From Cyanobium sp. PCC 7001 (GTDB taxonomy: Bacteria > Cyanobacteriota > Cyanobacteriia > PCC-6307 > Cyanobiaceae), in contig NZ_DS990556.1 of NCBI RefSeq assembly GCF_000155635.1, positions 1 through 64,000 on the forward strand: a stretch of 64,000 bases of DNA, given 5' to 3'. The position numbers and the translations under genes were made by a program. The notes beneath the pieces are model-generated. The model worked only from the letters and a program-made list of their open reading frames with translations, was not told the DNA's origin and searched no databases. Positions 21,658 to 31,567 of the stretch are shown piece after piece (the stretch's first letter is position 1; every line of letters begins with the position of its first letter).

Positions 21658-21904
21658 GTTCCGGAACGGGACCAAGCACCTGCGCGCGGGCAACACCCGC
21701 GGCTGGGCCGGACAGCCCGTGGTGGCCCGCGTCAAGATCCCCACGGTGGCAACCGCGACATCGTGATCTGCGGCAGCCAGGCAAGCGCCATCACCAAGAA
21801 TGCGAAGTCTGACCAATTTCGGCCGGGAGGATGGGGTGCGCTTGCCCGATAACGGCAAAACCGCCTGTTTCAAGGACCTGCTCAACTACGTCAACGGCGT
21901 GTAA
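21658..21904 (+). pseudogene. Frameshifted remnant of a third paralogue
   Basis: Three successive reading frames give pieces that match the 18697 and 19638 proteins in order. The first reads GNGTKHLRAGN then GWAGQPVVARVKIP; the second GNRDIVICGSQASAITKN; the third LTNFGREDGVRLPDNGK then FKDLLNYVNGV and a TAA stop at 21902. Frame changes fall near 21750 and 21810, and segments between the blocks are missing. GWAGQPVV and NFGRED are shared with the intact copies, so this is a decayed third family member rather than chance similarity. Confidence 0.82.
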
Positions 21905-21970
21905 GGCTTCAACGGTGCGCCCCTCGAGAGGCTGTGCATCAGCCTGGCTCCGGGCCTGAGCTGAGCCCGC

Positions 21971-21977
21971 CTAGCCT
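21971..21977 (+). promoter_or_regulatory. Possible -10 box of the 5-oxoprolinase gene
   Basis: CTAGCCT lies 25 bases before the GTG start at 22002. It fits the TAGNNT pattern seen ahead of several other genes in this window. No clear -35 element is visible, which is common in cyanobacteria. Confidence 0.4.
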
Positions 21978-22001
21978 GATGTCGCCCGGCTCCTCCCCAC
22001 C

Positions 22002-25000
22002 GTGACCACCCGTCCCCGGCCATCCCATGGCTGGCGGTTCTGGATCGATCGCGGCGGCACCTTCACCGATGTGATCGGTCTTCCCCCCTGGGGCCCCATC
22101 CAGGTGAGGAAGGTGCTCTCGCTGCAGCCGGACTGTCCTGGTGATCCTGCCGCCAGGGCCATCCGGGCCATGGCCGGGGATCAGCCGATTGCAGAGCTGC
22201 GGCTGGGTACCACCGTGGCCACCAATGCCCTGCTGGAGCAGCGCGGGGCGGCGGTGGTGCTGCTGATCAACCGTGGCTTTCGCGATCTGCTGCGCATCGG
22301 CGACCAGCACCGCCCGGACATCTTTGCGCTGGCCATTCGCCGCCCCCAGCCCTTGCGGGTGCGGGTGATCGAGGTGGAGGGGCGCCTCGATGCCGCAGGC
22401 CAGGAGCTGTCAGCCCTGAGCCTCGATGATGCCCTTGCTGCCGAGCTGCGCGAGGCCAGAGCCGAGGGTTACACCAGCTGTGCCGTGGCTTTGCTGCACA
22501 GCCATCGCCAGGCCCGCCATGAGACTCAGCTGGCCGCCTGGCTGGAGCCGTTCGGCTTCGAGGCGGTGGCCCTGTCCCATCGGCTCAGTGCCCAGCCCCG
22601 GCTCGTGCCACGGGGCCACACGGCCCTGGTGGAGGCTGCGGTGGCCCCGGTGCTGCGCACCTACCTCCAGCAGCTGGAAGCGTCCCTCGGAACGGGCACC
22701 CGGCTGCGGGTGCTCTGCTCCAGCGGCGCCCTGGTGGCGTCCCCCTCCCTGCAGGCCAAGGACACGATCCTGTCCGGACCGGCCGGCGGCATGGTGGGCG
22801 CGGTGGCGGTGGCCCAGGAAGCCCTGCAAGCCGCTGGCCAGGCCCCCATCCCCGTGGTGGGCTTCGACATGGGGGGGACCTCCACGGACGTGTTCCACTG
22901 GGATCCGAGCCGCGGGCCCCTGGCCTGGGAGCGGCAGCCGGAAACGGAGATCGCCGGTCTGCGCCTGCGGGCCCCCATGCTGCCGATCCATACCGTGGCG
23001 GCAGGGGGCGGCTCGATCCTCCGCTTCGATGGCCAGCGGCTGATCGTAGGGCCGGAATCGGCGGGCGCCGATCCAGGCCCGGCGGCCTACCGCCGCGGTG
23101 GCCCCGCCACGATCACCGACGCCAATCTGCTGCTGGGGCGCTTGCCGGCATCGGCGCTGCCACCGGTGTTCGGCCCCGGCGCCGACCGGCCGGCCGATCT
23201 GGCGGCGGTGCACCACCGCTTCGCCGAGCTGGCCGCTGCGATGGCCCCCAGCTCCCCCGGCATCTCCCCCGAGCAGGTGGCCGCCGGTGCCCTGCGGATC
23301 GCGATCGAAACCATGGCGGCGGCGATCCGGCGCATCTCGATCGAGCGCGGCCACGATCTGCGCCAGGCTCTGCTGGTGAGCTACGGCGGTGCCGGAGGCC
23401 AGCACGCCTGCAGCCTGGCGCGCTGCCTCGGCATCCGGCAGGTGCTGTTCCATCCCCTGGCCGGCGTGTTGTCGGCCTATGGCATCGGCCAGGCCGAGCA
23501 GCGCTCCCTGCAGGAATGCGCCCCCGATCTGCCCCTGCAGCCGGCCTCCATGACCCGTCTGGAGCAGTTGGCGACCACCCTGCAGGGCCAGGGCAGGGAG
23601 TCCCTCCAGGCAGCAGGCGACCTGAACGACGCGCACCAGGAAGCCGTGCGCTGCTGGCGCTCCCTGGAGCTGCGCCTGCCCGGCCGGGAGGACGGACTGC
23701 AGGTGCCCTGGCCCCCTGACACCTCCACCGAAGCGCTGATCGAGGCCTTCCTGATCCAGCATCGGGAGCGCTTCGGCCATGCACCCACCCGGGATGGGCT
23801 GGAGCTGGTGGTGGAACGGCTGATGGTGGAGGTGGCTCCGCCGGACTCTGCGGCTGCCACGGCGCCGCGGGGGACCCTGAATGACGACGTGGGCGAGCGG
23901 GAGAGCGAGGCGGCCACGGCCCGGGTGTGGCTGGATGAGCAGCGGGGCTGGCAGGAGGTGCACCTCTGGCGCCGGGATCAGTTGCGTCCCGGTCAACGGC
24001 TGCAGGGCCCGGCCCTGCTGCTGGATCCCACCAGCACTGCGTTGCTGGAGCCCGGCTGGCAGGGGCGGATGCTGCCGGATCGGGCCCTGCTGCTGGAGGC
24101 GAGCGCCCTCGAGGCCACTCCACCCCTGGCCAGTGCCACAGCCAGCGCGGTGGATCCCGCCCTGCTGGAGCTCTACAACCACCGCTTTTCCGCCATCGCC
24201 GAGCAGATGGGCGTGCGGCTGCAGCAGAGCGCCCGCTCGGTGAACATCCGGGAGCGGCTCGACTTCTCCTGCGCCGTGTTCGATCGGGAGGGGGCGCTGG
24301 TGGCCAATGCGCCCCACATCCCCGTGCACCTCGGCTCGATGGGGCAGAGCGTGGCCAGCCTGCTGGCGGCGGTGGCCCGGGGCGAACGGCCGCCGCTGGC
24401 CGACGGCGATGTGGTGCTGGCCAACGATCCCTTCCATGGCGGCACCCATCTGCCGGACATCACGGCCATCACCCCGGTGTTCGCGCCCGCTCAGCCGGGC
24501 GGTGCACCGGCCTTCTACGTGGCCAGCCGGGGCCACCACGCCGATGTGGGCGGCATCTCCCCCGGTTCGATGCCCGCCTTCAGCCGCCGCATCGAGGAGG
24601 AGGGGCTGCTGCTCGACAACCAGCTGTTCCTGCATCGGGGACGGCTGGATGAGGCCGCCTGGCGGGCCTGCTTCGCCCGGGGCCCCCACCCGGTGCGCAA
24701 TCCCGATCAGCTGCTGGCCGATCTGCAGGCCCAGGTGGCGGCGAACCGCCTCGGCGTGGAGGAGCTGGGGCGGCTGATCGAGGCGGCCGGGCTTGAGGAG
24801 GTGTGCGCCTACATGGGTCATGTGCAGACCAATGCGGCGGAGGCGGTGCGGCGGGTGATCGCACGCCTGCAGGATGGCGAGGCCCGGGTGAGCCTGGATG
24901 ACGGCAGCGTCATCGCCGTGCAGGTGCGGATCGATCGCCTGCGCCGTCGCGCCCGGATCGACTTCAGCGGCAGCTCCGGCCAGCATCCCGGCAATCTCAA

Positions 25001-25751
25001 CGCGCCCCTGGCGATCACCCGGGCGGTGGTGCTCTACGTGTTCCGCTGCCTGGTGGGGGAGTCCATCCCGCTCAATGCGGGCTGCTTCGAGCCCCTGGAA
25101 CTGGTGGTGCCACCGGCCAGCCTGCTCGATCCCCGGCCTCCGGCCGCGGTGGTGGCCGGCAATGTGGAAACGTCCCAGGCCCTGGCCAATGCCCTGTTCG
25201 CGGCCCTCGGCGTCCAGGCCGCGGCCCAGGGCACGATGAACAACCTGAGTTTCGGCGACGGCCGGCTGCAGTACTACGAAACCATCTGCGGCGGCACCGG
25301 TGCGGGCAGGGATCTCGAGGGCCGCGGTTTCCACGGTGCCAGCGCCGTGCAGAGCCACATGACCAACTCCCGCCTCACCGATCCGGAGGTGATGGAGGAG
25401 CGGCTGCCGGTGCGGCTCGAGGCTTTCGGCCTGCGCCACGGCAGCGGCGGGGCGGGACTGTGGCGGGGCGGCGATGGCGTGGAGCGCCGGATCCGCTTCC
25501 TGGCGCCGATGACGGTGTCGTTACTCTCGGGTTCCCGCCGGGTGCGGCCCTTCGGCCTGGCCGGTGGCGGGGCGGGTCAGGCCGGGCGGAACTGGCTGGA
25601 GCGCGGGAACGGTGCGGTGGTGGAGCTGCCGGGGTCCACCGAGGTGACGGTCGCTGCAGGAGACCTGCTCGTGATCGAGACACCGGGCGGAGGGGGCTAC
25701 GGCCCTGCCCCGGAACCGGATCGGGGTGTGAAGGACCACCAGGGCACCTGA
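22002..25751 (+). CDS. 5-oxoprolinase / hydantoinase, HyuA-HyuB fusion
   Basis: A 1249-residue cytosolic enzyme family that opens 5-oxoproline to glutamate with ATP; hydantoinases and acetone carboxylases are relatives. The HyuA half (1 to about 700) has [36 protein letters not shown] and [11 protein letters not shown]. The HyuB half (about 710 onward) begins [15 protein letters not shown] and has [42 protein letters not shown] and TPGGGGYGP at the end. Fusion of the two subunits is typical of 5-oxoprolinase. The GTG at 22002 places the Gly-rich phosphate loop at residue 16. The V-ATPase operon follows in the same direction after 102 bases. Confidence 0.9.
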   Translation: MTTRPRPSHGWRFWIDRGGTFTDVIGLPPWGPIQVRKVLSLQPDCPGDPAARAIRAMAGDQPIAELRLGTTVATNALLEQRGAAVVLLINRGFRDLLRIGDQHRPDIFALAIRRPQPLRVRVIEVEGRLDAAGQELSALSLDDALAAELREARAEGYTSCAVALLHSHRQARHETQLAAWLEPFGFEAVALSHRLSAQPRLVPRGHTALVEAAVAPVLRTYLQQLEASLGTGTRLRVLCSSGALVASPSLQAKDTILSGPAGGMVGAVAVAQEALQAAGQAPIPVVGFDMGGTSTDVFHWDPSRGPLAWERQPETEIAGLRLRAPMLPIHTVAAGGGSILRFDGQRLIVGPESAGADPGPAAYRRGGPATITDANLLLGRLPASALPPVFGPGADRPADLAAVHHRFAELAAAMAPSSPGISPEQVAAGALRIAIETMAAAIRRISIERGHDLRQALLVSYGGAGGQHACSLARCLGIRQVLFHPLAGVLSAYGIGQAEQRSLQECAPDLPLQPASMTRLEQLATTLQGQGRESLQAAGDLNDAHQEAVRCWRSLELRLPGREDGLQVPWPPDTSTEALIEAFLIQHRERFGHAPTRDGLELVVERLMVEVAPPDSAAATAPRGTLNDDVGERESEAATARVWLDEQRGWQEVHLWRRDQLRPGQRLQGPALLLDPTSTALLEPGWQGRMLPDRALLLEASALEATPPLASATASAVDPALLELYNHRFSAIAEQMGVRLQQSARSVNIRERLDFSCAVFDREGALVANAPHIPVHLGSMGQSVASLLAAVARGERPPLADGDVVLANDPFHGGTHLPDITAITPVFAPAQPGGAPAFYVASRGHHADVGGISPGSMPAFSRRIEEEGLLLDNQLFLHRGRLDEAAWRACFARGPHPVRNPDQLLADLQAQVAANRLGVEELGRLIEAAGLEEVCAYMGHVQTNAAEAVRRVIARLQDGEARVSLDDGSVIAVQVRIDRLRRRARIDFSGSSGQHPGNLNAPLAITRAVVLYVFRCLVGESIPLNAGCFEPLELVVPPASLLDPRPPAAVVAGNVETSQALANALFAALGVQAAAQGTMNNLSFGDGRLQYYETICGGTGAGRDLEGRGFHGASAVQSHMTNSRLTDPEVMEERLPVRLEAFGLRHGSGGAGLWRGGDGVERRIRFLAPMTVSLLSGSRRVRPFGLAGGGAGQAGRNWLERGNGAVVELPGSTEVTVAAGDLLVIETPGGGGYGPAPEPDRGVKDHQGT

Positions 25752-25853
25752 CCGATCCGGTTCCGCTGCCTAGGTTGACGGCACTGGAGTGAATGGACGC
25801 CAGCACGGCACCGGCCTGCACAGTCGATTCCGCTCGATCACGGCCGTGCCCCG

Positions 25854-27227
25854 ATGACCGCGCTGATCAGTTACTCGAGGATTCTTGAGATCGTCGGTGA
25901 CATCATCCGGGTGGAGGTGCCCACCGGAGTGGAGGGTGGCGAGGCTGCGCCGCGTTTCAACGATCTGGCGGTGCTGCAGAACGCCGATGGCAGCTCTTCA
26001 CTGGCCCAGGTGATCGACCTCAAGCAGGGGTCGGTGGCCCTGCAGGTGTTCCGGGGCACCAAGGGGGTGTCGACCAATTCCGAGGTGCGTTTCCTCGGCC
26101 ATCCGATGACCGCCACCTATTCCGGCAACATCCTCGGCCGGGTGTTTCGGGGCACGGGGGAGCCGATCGATGGAGGGCCCGATCTCTCCCAGGATCCGCG
26201 GGTGGCGATCGGTGGGCCTTCGGTGAACCCGATGTGCCGCATCCTGGCCTCCAAGATGATCCGCACGAACGTGCCGATGATCGACATCTTCAACTGCCTG
26301 GTGGAGAGTCAGAAGATCCCGATCTTCTCCGTATCCGGTGAACCCTTCAATCCCTTCCTGGCCCGTATCGGCATTCAGGCCGATGCCGATGTGGTGGTGT
26401 TCGGAGGTCTGGGCCTCATCTTTGATGATTACTACGCATTCCGTCAGACGTTTGAGGAGGCGGGTGTGTTTCCCCGCACGGTGATGTTCGTGAATCTGGC
26501 TTCCGACCCGATCGTGGAGCGGATCCTGATTCCCGACATGGCCCTGGCCGTTGCCGAGAAGTTTGCCGTGGAGGAAGGCAAGCGGGTGCTCGTGTTGCTC
26601 AGCGACATGACCTCCTTCGCCGATGGGCTCAAGGAGATCAGCATCGCCATGGATCAGGTTCCAGCCAACCGCGGCTACCCCGGCGATCTCTATTCCCAGC
26701 TGGCACGCCGTTATGAAAAGGCCGCCGATTATGCCAAGGGAGGTTCCGTGACCCTGCTCACCGTGACCACCATGCCCGGCGATGATGTGACCCATCCGGT
26801 GCCGGATAACACCGGCTACATCACCGAGGGCCAGTTCTATCTTCACGACGGCATGATCGATCCCTTCGGTTCCCTGTCGCGGCTCAAGCAGAACGTGATC
26901 GGCAAGGTGACCCGCGAGGATCACAATCAGATCATGAACACCACGATCCGCCTGTATGCCGGTGCCCGCGATGCGCAGCAGAAGCAGGCGATGGCGTTCG
27001 AGCTCTCCGAGTACGACGGCAAGCTGATCCGCTTCGGTGAGCTGTTCCGCCAGCGCTTCATGGACCTCAACGTGGATCTGCCCCTGGAGGCGGCCCTGGA
27101 TCTGGCCTGGCAGACCCTCGCCGAGTGCTTCGAACCCCAGGAGCTGCTGATGAAGCAGGAGCTGATTGACAAGTACTTCCCCCAGCGCGATGACCCAACC
27201 GTTGCGGGGGCCGCGGAGGTGCGATGA
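25854..27227 (+). CDS. ntpB: V-type ATPase subunit B
   Basis: A 457-residue regulatory, non-catalytic head subunit of a V-type ATPase. It begins with the family's ISYSRILEIVGDIIRVEVP and has GRVFRGTGEPIDGGP, FNCLVESQKIPIFSVSGEP (the degenerate nucleotide site lacking the Walker A lysine) and AMDQVPANRGYPGDLYSQLA. The C-terminal KYFPQRDD is typical. It is the first gene of the operon, overlapping the next by four bases. TAGGTT at 25771 may be part of the operon promoter, about 80 bases upstream of the ATG. Confidence 0.95.
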   Translation: MTALISYSRILEIVGDIIRVEVPTGVEGGEAAPRFNDLAVLQNADGSSSLAQVIDLKQGSVALQVFRGTKGVSTNSEVRFLGHPMTATYSGNILGRVFRGTGEPIDGGPDLSQDPRVAIGGPSVNPMCRILASKMIRTNVPMIDIFNCLVESQKIPIFSVSGEPFNPFLARIGIQADADVVVFGGLGLIFDDYYAFRQTFEEAGVFPRTVMFVNLASDPIVERILIPDMALAVAEKFAVEEGKRVLVLLSDMTSFADGLKEISIAMDQVPANRGYPGDLYSQLARRYEKAADYAKGGSVTLLTVTTMPGDDVTHPVPDNTGYITEGQFYLHDGMIDPFGSLSRLKQNVIGKVTREDHNQIMNTTIRLYAGARDAQQKQAMAFELSEYDGKLIRFGELFRQRFMDLNVDLPLEAALDLAWQTLAECFEPQELLMKQELIDKYFPQRDDPTVAGAAEVR

Positions 27228-27835
27228 GCAGGCTCTCGCTCACCAAGGCGTCCCTGAGTCACCAGAAGGGGCTGCTCAAGACCTACAACGACGTGCTGCC
27301 ATCGCTGGACCTCAAACGCCGCCAGCTGGCGGCGGAACGGAAAACGGCCCGGCGTCAGCTGGAGGAGGCCCGCGCCCGCGGGGCGGCCATCGCGGCCGAG
27401 GTGGGAAACACCTGCCCGATGCTGGCCCATGCCCGCATTGACCTGTCCGATCTGGTGACGATCGCGGCCGTGCAACAGGTGGAGGAGAACCTGATGGGCA
27501 CCAGGCTGCCGAAGCTGGATCGCGTCGACTTCAACGTGGCCGCGTATGGCCTGCTCACCCGGCCATTCTGGGTGGATGCCGTGGTGGGCTGGCTGCAGGC
27601 GGCCCTGCGCAATCAGCTGGAGCTGCGGGCGGCCGAACAGCGGCTGGAGCTGCTGCAGCTGGCCGAACGCAAGGTGACCCAGCGCTTCAATCTCTTCGAC
27701 AAGGTGCTGATTCCTGGCACCCGCCGCAACATCCGCAGGATCTCCATCTACCTGGCGGATGCGGAGCGTGCCGCGGTGGTGAACTCCAAGATCGCCAAGC
27801 GCAAGAAGGAGCGTGACCAGGTGGCCGCCCCATGA
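27224..27835 (+). CDS. ntpD: V-type ATPase subunit D
   Basis: A 203-residue coiled-coil protein forming the central rotor shaft. It shows the family pattern at both ends: SLTKASLSHQKGLLKTYNDVLPSLDLKRRQL at the start (cited as positions 5-35 of the protein) and QRFNLFDKVLIPGTRRNIRRI near the C-terminus. The start overlaps subunit B (ATGA) and the stop overlaps subunit I (ATGA), so the three are translationally coupled. Confidence 0.92.
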   Translation: MSRLSLTKASLSHQKGLLKTYNDVLPSLDLKRRQLAAERKTARRQLEEARARGAAIAAEVGNTCPMLAHARIDLSDLVTIAAVQQVEENLMGTRLPKLDRVDFNVAAYGLLTRPFWVDAVVGWLQAALRNQLELRAAEQRLELLQLAERKVTQRFNLFDKVLIPGTRRNIRRISIYLADAERAAVVNSKIAKRKKERDQVAAP

Positions 27836-29640
27836 CGATCATTCCGCTGGCCAAGGTCACGGTGCTGGGGCTCTCCGCCGACCGGGAGCGCCTGCTGGAC
27901 GGTCTGCAGAGCCTCGGCTGTCTGCATCTGATCCCCCTGGCTGACGCGGGCGAGGACGAGGGCTTCGTGCTGGATCGCCCCAGCGAGGATGCCCGCCAGG
28001 CCCTGCGCTATCTGATGGATGTGCGCCGGCGGCGCCATCAGACGCGCGTGGATGCCGACTTCGCGTTCGAGCGGATCGTGGCGGAGGCTCTCGCCAACCG
28101 CCGCCGGAAACAGCAGGCCGAAGACCGTCTGCTTGCCCTCGGCAAACGGCTGGAGGAGCTGAGGCCCTGGGGGGATTTCACCCTGCCGGCGCTCGATGCC
28201 CTGGGGGGGTGCCGTCTGTGGTTCTACCGGGTGCCCCATCCCAAGGCCGCCGCCTTCCGCCAGGCGCTGCAGGGTCTGGGTGTGCCCTGGCAGCGGCTGC
28301 ACGAAACCGCCCGCCATGCCTATGTCGTGCTGATTGCCGAGGAGGAGCCCGATCCGGCCCTGCTGCCGGTTCCCCGCTCCCATGTCGGTTCGCAGTCCTA
28401 CCGGGAGGTGCAGCGGGAGTGCGATCTGGCCCGCACCGCCCTCGAGGATGTGGAGGCCGAGCATGAATCGCTCAGCTGCTGGTTGTTTCTGCTCTCCAAA
28501 CATCTCACCCGGGCCGAGGATGCCCAGGCGCGCCATCAGGCCAGCGCCATGGCGCGCGACGACAGCACCCTGGTGCAGCTGCAGGGCTGGATTCCCCGGC
28601 CGCTGCTGCCGCGGCTGCAGACCTTCGCGGCGCGGCAGGGTCTGGCCTACCTGGCAGACGTGCCCGAGCCCAGGGACAGTCCGCCGACCCTGCTGCGCAA
28701 TCCCGCTTCGCTCAGCGGCGGCCAGGATCTGGTGACCTTCTACGAGACACCGGCCTACCGCGACTGGGATCCCTCGATCGTGGTGTTCTTCTCGTTCGCG
28801 TTCTTCTTCGCCATGATCATGGCGGACGCGGGTTACGCGCTGGTGCTCGGCGTCGTGCTGGCGCTGAAGTGGAAGTCGATGGGCCGTTCAGCGGGCGGCC
28901 GCCATTTCCGCATCCTGGCGGCCTTTGGCCTGGTGATGGCCCTGGTGTACGGAATGCTGGCGGGCAGCTATTTCGGCATCGAGCCACCGCAGGGCTCGCC
29001 CCTGGCGGCCATCAAGCTGCTGGATCTCAACGATTTCCCGGCGATGATGCAACTCTCGCTGCTGGTGGGCTGTGCCCATCTGCTGCTCGCCAACGGGGTG
29101 GTGGCGGTGCGGGGCCGCTCCCTGGCCCAGACGGCGCCACCGATCGGCTGGATGGCGGTGATCGTGGGTGGGCTGACGCTCTATCTCGGCAATGCCGCGC
29201 CACCCGTTCTGCATGTGGGCCTGGGTCTGATTGCCGGGGGACTGCTCACCGTTCTGCTGCTCAGCAGTGAGCGGCAGGTTCACCATCCGATGGACCTGCT
29301 GCTGCGGCTGCTGGATGGGGCTGGATCGCTCACGGCCATCTCGAAGCTGTTCGGTGATGTGATGAGTTACCTCCGGCTGTTTGCCCTGGGGCTGGCCAGT
29401 GCGTCGCTGGCGATCACCTTCAACCAGCTGGCCGGCCAGGTGTCGCGCTCGGACATCGCCCTGGGGGTGCCGATCGCCCTGCTGATCCTGGTGCTGGGCC
29501 ATGGCATCAACCTGCTGCTGGCCATCATCAGCGGCTTCGTGCATGGCCTCCGGTTGAACTTCATCGAGTTCTTCAACTGGGGACTCTCCGGCGAAGGTGT
29601 TCCCTTCAGGCCTTTCATCAAAAAGGAGCTTGCCTCGTGA
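27832..29640 (+). CDS. ntpI: V-type ATPase subunit I (a-subunit)
   Basis: A 602-residue membrane stator carrying the ion half-channels. A soluble N-domain (about 1-300) precedes about seven to eight membrane helices. The beginning of the membrane part is RDWDPSIVVFFSFAFFFAMI, followed by DAGYALVLG. The critical Arg-containing helix region is probably FGDVMSYLRLFALGLASASL, where YLRLFALGLA is the family signature and holds the essential Arg. It ends GHGINLLLAIISGFVHGLRLNFIEFF. Four-base overlaps link it to subunits D and K. Confidence 0.93.
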   Translation: MTIIPLAKVTVLGLSADRERLLDGLQSLGCLHLIPLADAGEDEGFVLDRPSEDARQALRYLMDVRRRRHQTRVDADFAFERIVAEALANRRRKQQAEDRLLALGKRLEELRPWGDFTLPALDALGGCRLWFYRVPHPKAAAFRQALQGLGVPWQRLHETARHAYVVLIAEEEPDPALLPVPRSHVGSQSYREVQRECDLARTALEDVEAEHESLSCWLFLLSKHLTRAEDAQARHQASAMARDDSTLVQLQGWIPRPLLPRLQTFAARQGLAYLADVPEPRDSPPTLLRNPASLSGGQDLVTFYETPAYRDWDPSIVVFFSFAFFFAMIMADAGYALVLGVVLALKWKSMGRSAGGRHFRILAAFGLVMALVYGMLAGSYFGIEPPQGSPLAAIKLLDLNDFPAMMQLSLLVGCAHLLLANGVVAVRGRSLAQTAPPIGWMAVIVGGLTLYLGNAAPPVLHVGLGLIAGGLLTVLLLSSERQVHHPMDLLLRLLDGAGSLTAISKLFGDVMSYLRLFALGLASASLAITFNQLAGQVSRSDIALGVPIALLILVLGHGINLLLAIISGFVHGLRLNFIEFFNWGLSGEGVPFRPFIKKELAS

Positions 29641-30092
29641 ACGACCATTTCGCTCTCCTCGGACTCGGCTGGATCGGCATCTATGCCCCGGTGGCCCTCG
29701 GTGCCATCGGGGCGGCGATCGGTTGCACCATTGCCGGGCAGGCGGCCATCGGCGCGATGATGGAGGTCAACAGCGGCTATGGCCGATTCGTTGGTCTCTC
29801 GGCGCTTCCTTCCTCGATGTCGATCTACGGCATCGTGGTGATGTTCATCCTCAACCGGCCGGTGCTGCCGGTGAATGCCGGCGCCCTGTTCGGACTGGGC
29901 GTGCTCTCCGGGCTCACCTTCCTGCTGGCCGCCATCTACCAGGGGCTCTGCTGCGCCTCGGCCATTTCCGGGTCGAAGTCGAAGCCGGAGATCTTCGGCC
30001 TGGCCCTGGCGCCGGCGGCGATCGTGGAGGGCTTCGCGGTGTTCGCCTTCGTGTTCGCCCTGGTGGCTGCCGGCGGCATTCCCAGCCAGTGA
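29637..30092 (+). CDS. ntpK: V-type ATPase subunit K (proteolipid, c-ring)
   Basis: A 151-residue four-helix proteolipid, a double hairpin with one ion-binding carboxylate. Glu131 in helix 4 (AAIVEGFAVFAFV) is the ion site. In the order of the Enterococcus NtpK sodium site (Thr64, Gln65, Tyr68, Gln110, Glu139) the matching residues here appear to be Ser60, Met61, Tyr64, Gln102 and Glu131. Four of five could ligate Na+, but the Gln-to-Met change leaves the coupling ion open. That alignment is from memory of the family. The start overlaps subunit I by four bases. Confidence 0.92.
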   Translation: MNDHFALLGLGWIGIYAPVALGAIGAAIGCTIAGQAAIGAMMEVNSGYGRFVGLSALPSSMSIYGIVVMFILNRPVLPVNAGALFGLGVLSGLTFLLAAIYQGLCCASAISGSKSKPEIFGLALAPAAIVEGFAVFAFVFALVAAGGIPSQ

Positions 30093-30127
30093 TCCCCTGC
30101 GCCTGATCCCCTTCCCTCCAGCCTTCG

Positions 30128-30829
30128 ATGCCCAGGTCCCGAACCCACCGCGATGACGACCCGGCCCGCGTGGCCTCCGGCGTGGAGGAACTGATCGCCC
30201 GCCTGCGGGATGAGGGGGTGGCCGCCGGCCGTGACCAGGCGGACAGGCTTCTGGCCGATGCCAGGACCCAGGCCCAGCACATGCTCGATCAGGCCCGGCA
30301 GCAGGCCGACCAGATCGTCAAGGACGCCCGACTTGAGGCCGAGACGCTCGAGCGCTCCGGCAAACAGGCCCTGGACCTGGCTCTGCGGGATGCCGTGCTG
30401 GCCCTGAAATCCCAGCTGATGGAGCGGTTCCGGGGTGAGGTGCGCCAGCTGGTGGGGGAGGAGCAGCAGAAGCAGGAGATCCTCGAGCGGATGATTCAGG
30501 AGGTGGTGGGCCGGGTGCGCGAGGAGGCCGACCGTTCCGCCCACAGCGAGGTGATCCTGCCCCGCCACATCGCCGGGCTGGAGGAACTGAGCCAGAACCC
30601 CGAGGAGCTCGAACACGGCGTGCTCACCCATTTCGTGCAGCTGGTGTCCCGGGGCATGCTGCGGGAAGGCGTGAGCTTCGGCGTCGCCACCGATCAGCAG
30701 AAGGGGCTGCGGTTGCGCCTGGTGGATCGCGACGTGGTGCTCGACCTCACCGATGAGGCCGTGTCGGAAGCGATCCTGCAGCACCTGCAGCCGCGCTTTC
30801 GCGCCCTGCTGGAGGGCGTCGTGAAATGA
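30128..30829 (+). CDS. ntpE: V-type ATPase subunit E
   Basis: A 233-residue peripheral-stalk subunit. Residues about 20-130 are one long charged helix, shown by repeated Ala/Gln/Asp/Glu heptads such as DQADRLLADARTQAQHMLDQ, followed by a mixed alpha/beta head with EVILPRHIAGLEEL. In other V-ATPase operons of the Chlamydia type subunit E is the first gene; here it follows subunit K after 35 bases. No subunit G/H gene is seen. The DUF2764 gene starts nine bases after the stop. Confidence 0.88.
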   Translation: MPRSRTHRDDDPARVASGVEELIARLRDEGVAAGRDQADRLLADARTQAQHMLDQARQQADQIVKDARLEAETLERSGKQALDLALRDAVLALKSQLMERFRGEVRQLVGEEQQKQEILERMIQEVVGRVREEADRSAHSEVILPRHIAGLEELSQNPEELEHGVLTHFVQLVSRGMLREGVSFGVATDQQKGLRLRLVDRDVVLDLTDEAVSEAILQHLQPRFRALLEGVVK

Positions 30830-30838
30830 CCGTGTGAC

Positions 30839-31567
30839 ATGACCGTCTCCCTCTGCGCCCCCCGCTACACGTTGCTGATGGGCAGCCTGCCCCCGCTGGG
30901 CGGCCTGTTCGAGGCGCGCACGCCTGCCATCTCGCTGCTGAAGCTGGAGAGCCGGCTGAGCCTGCTCCATCCCGACGACCGGCACACCCTGGAGCTGATG
31001 ACGGGGTTTCTGTCCCAGTCGATGCGGGATGACGACAGCCTGGCGGGACCGATCGATGAGCGCCTGCTGGAATCGGCCCGGCAGTTCTTCGCCGCGGTGT
31101 CCAATCCCACCCTGCGGCAGCTGGTGGCGCACCGGCTCGATCTGCGCACGATCCTGGCGGCCCTGCGGCGGCGCCATCGGGGCGAGAGCGAACCACCCAC
31201 GGGCCAGGCCTGGGGGTTCGGGCCCTGGGTGGCCACCATCGCGCGCCGCTGGAGCGAGCCCGCCTTCGGGCTGGAGGCGGTGTTCCCCTGGATCCCGGAG
31301 GTGAGCGGGCTGCTGGAGAGCGGGGATCTGGTGGCGCTGGAACGCACCCTGTTCGGGGTGATCTGGAGGGATCTGGATCGCCTCGTCTTCGGCCACCACT
31401 TCGACTTCGAGGCCGTGGTGGTGTACGTCGCGCGCTGGGCGCTGGTGGATCGGTGGTCCCACTACGACGCCGAGGCGGCCCAGGCCCGCTTCACCGGGCT
31501 CGTGGAGGCGGCGCTGGCTCACCACGATGCGGCTTGCGCCCGTCCACCCGCCGTTCCCCGCCGATGA
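30839..31567 (+). CDS. DUF2764 protein, V-ATPase operon subunit C equivalent
   Basis: A 242-residue protein starting TVSLCAPRYTLLMGSLPPLG and containing FGVIWRDLDRLVFGHHFDFEAVVVYV. Family DUF2764 is found between subunits E and A in V-ATPase operons of Chlamydiae and other bacteria and is thought to replace subunit C. That placement holds here. The ATG at 30839 follows a short repeat of ATGACCGT created at the subunit E stop. The stop overlaps the subunit A start by four bases. Confidence 0.85.
   Translation: MTVSLCAPRYTLLMGSLPPLGGLFEARTPAISLLKLESRLSLLHPDDRHTLELMTGFLSQSMRDDDSLAGPIDERLLESARQFFAAVSNPTLRQLVAHRLDLRTILAALRRRHRGESEPPTGQAWGFGPWVATIARRWSEPAFGLEAVFPWIPEVSGLLESGDLVALERTLFGVIWRDLDRLVFGHHFDFEAVVVYVARWALVDRWSHYDAEAAQARFTGLVEAALAHHDAACARPPAVPRR

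Noticed and set aside
22410-25439. A 1009-codon minus-strand frame opposite the 5-oxoprolinase
   Set aside because: Same kind of antisense shadow; low-complexity composition and no recognisable motif.
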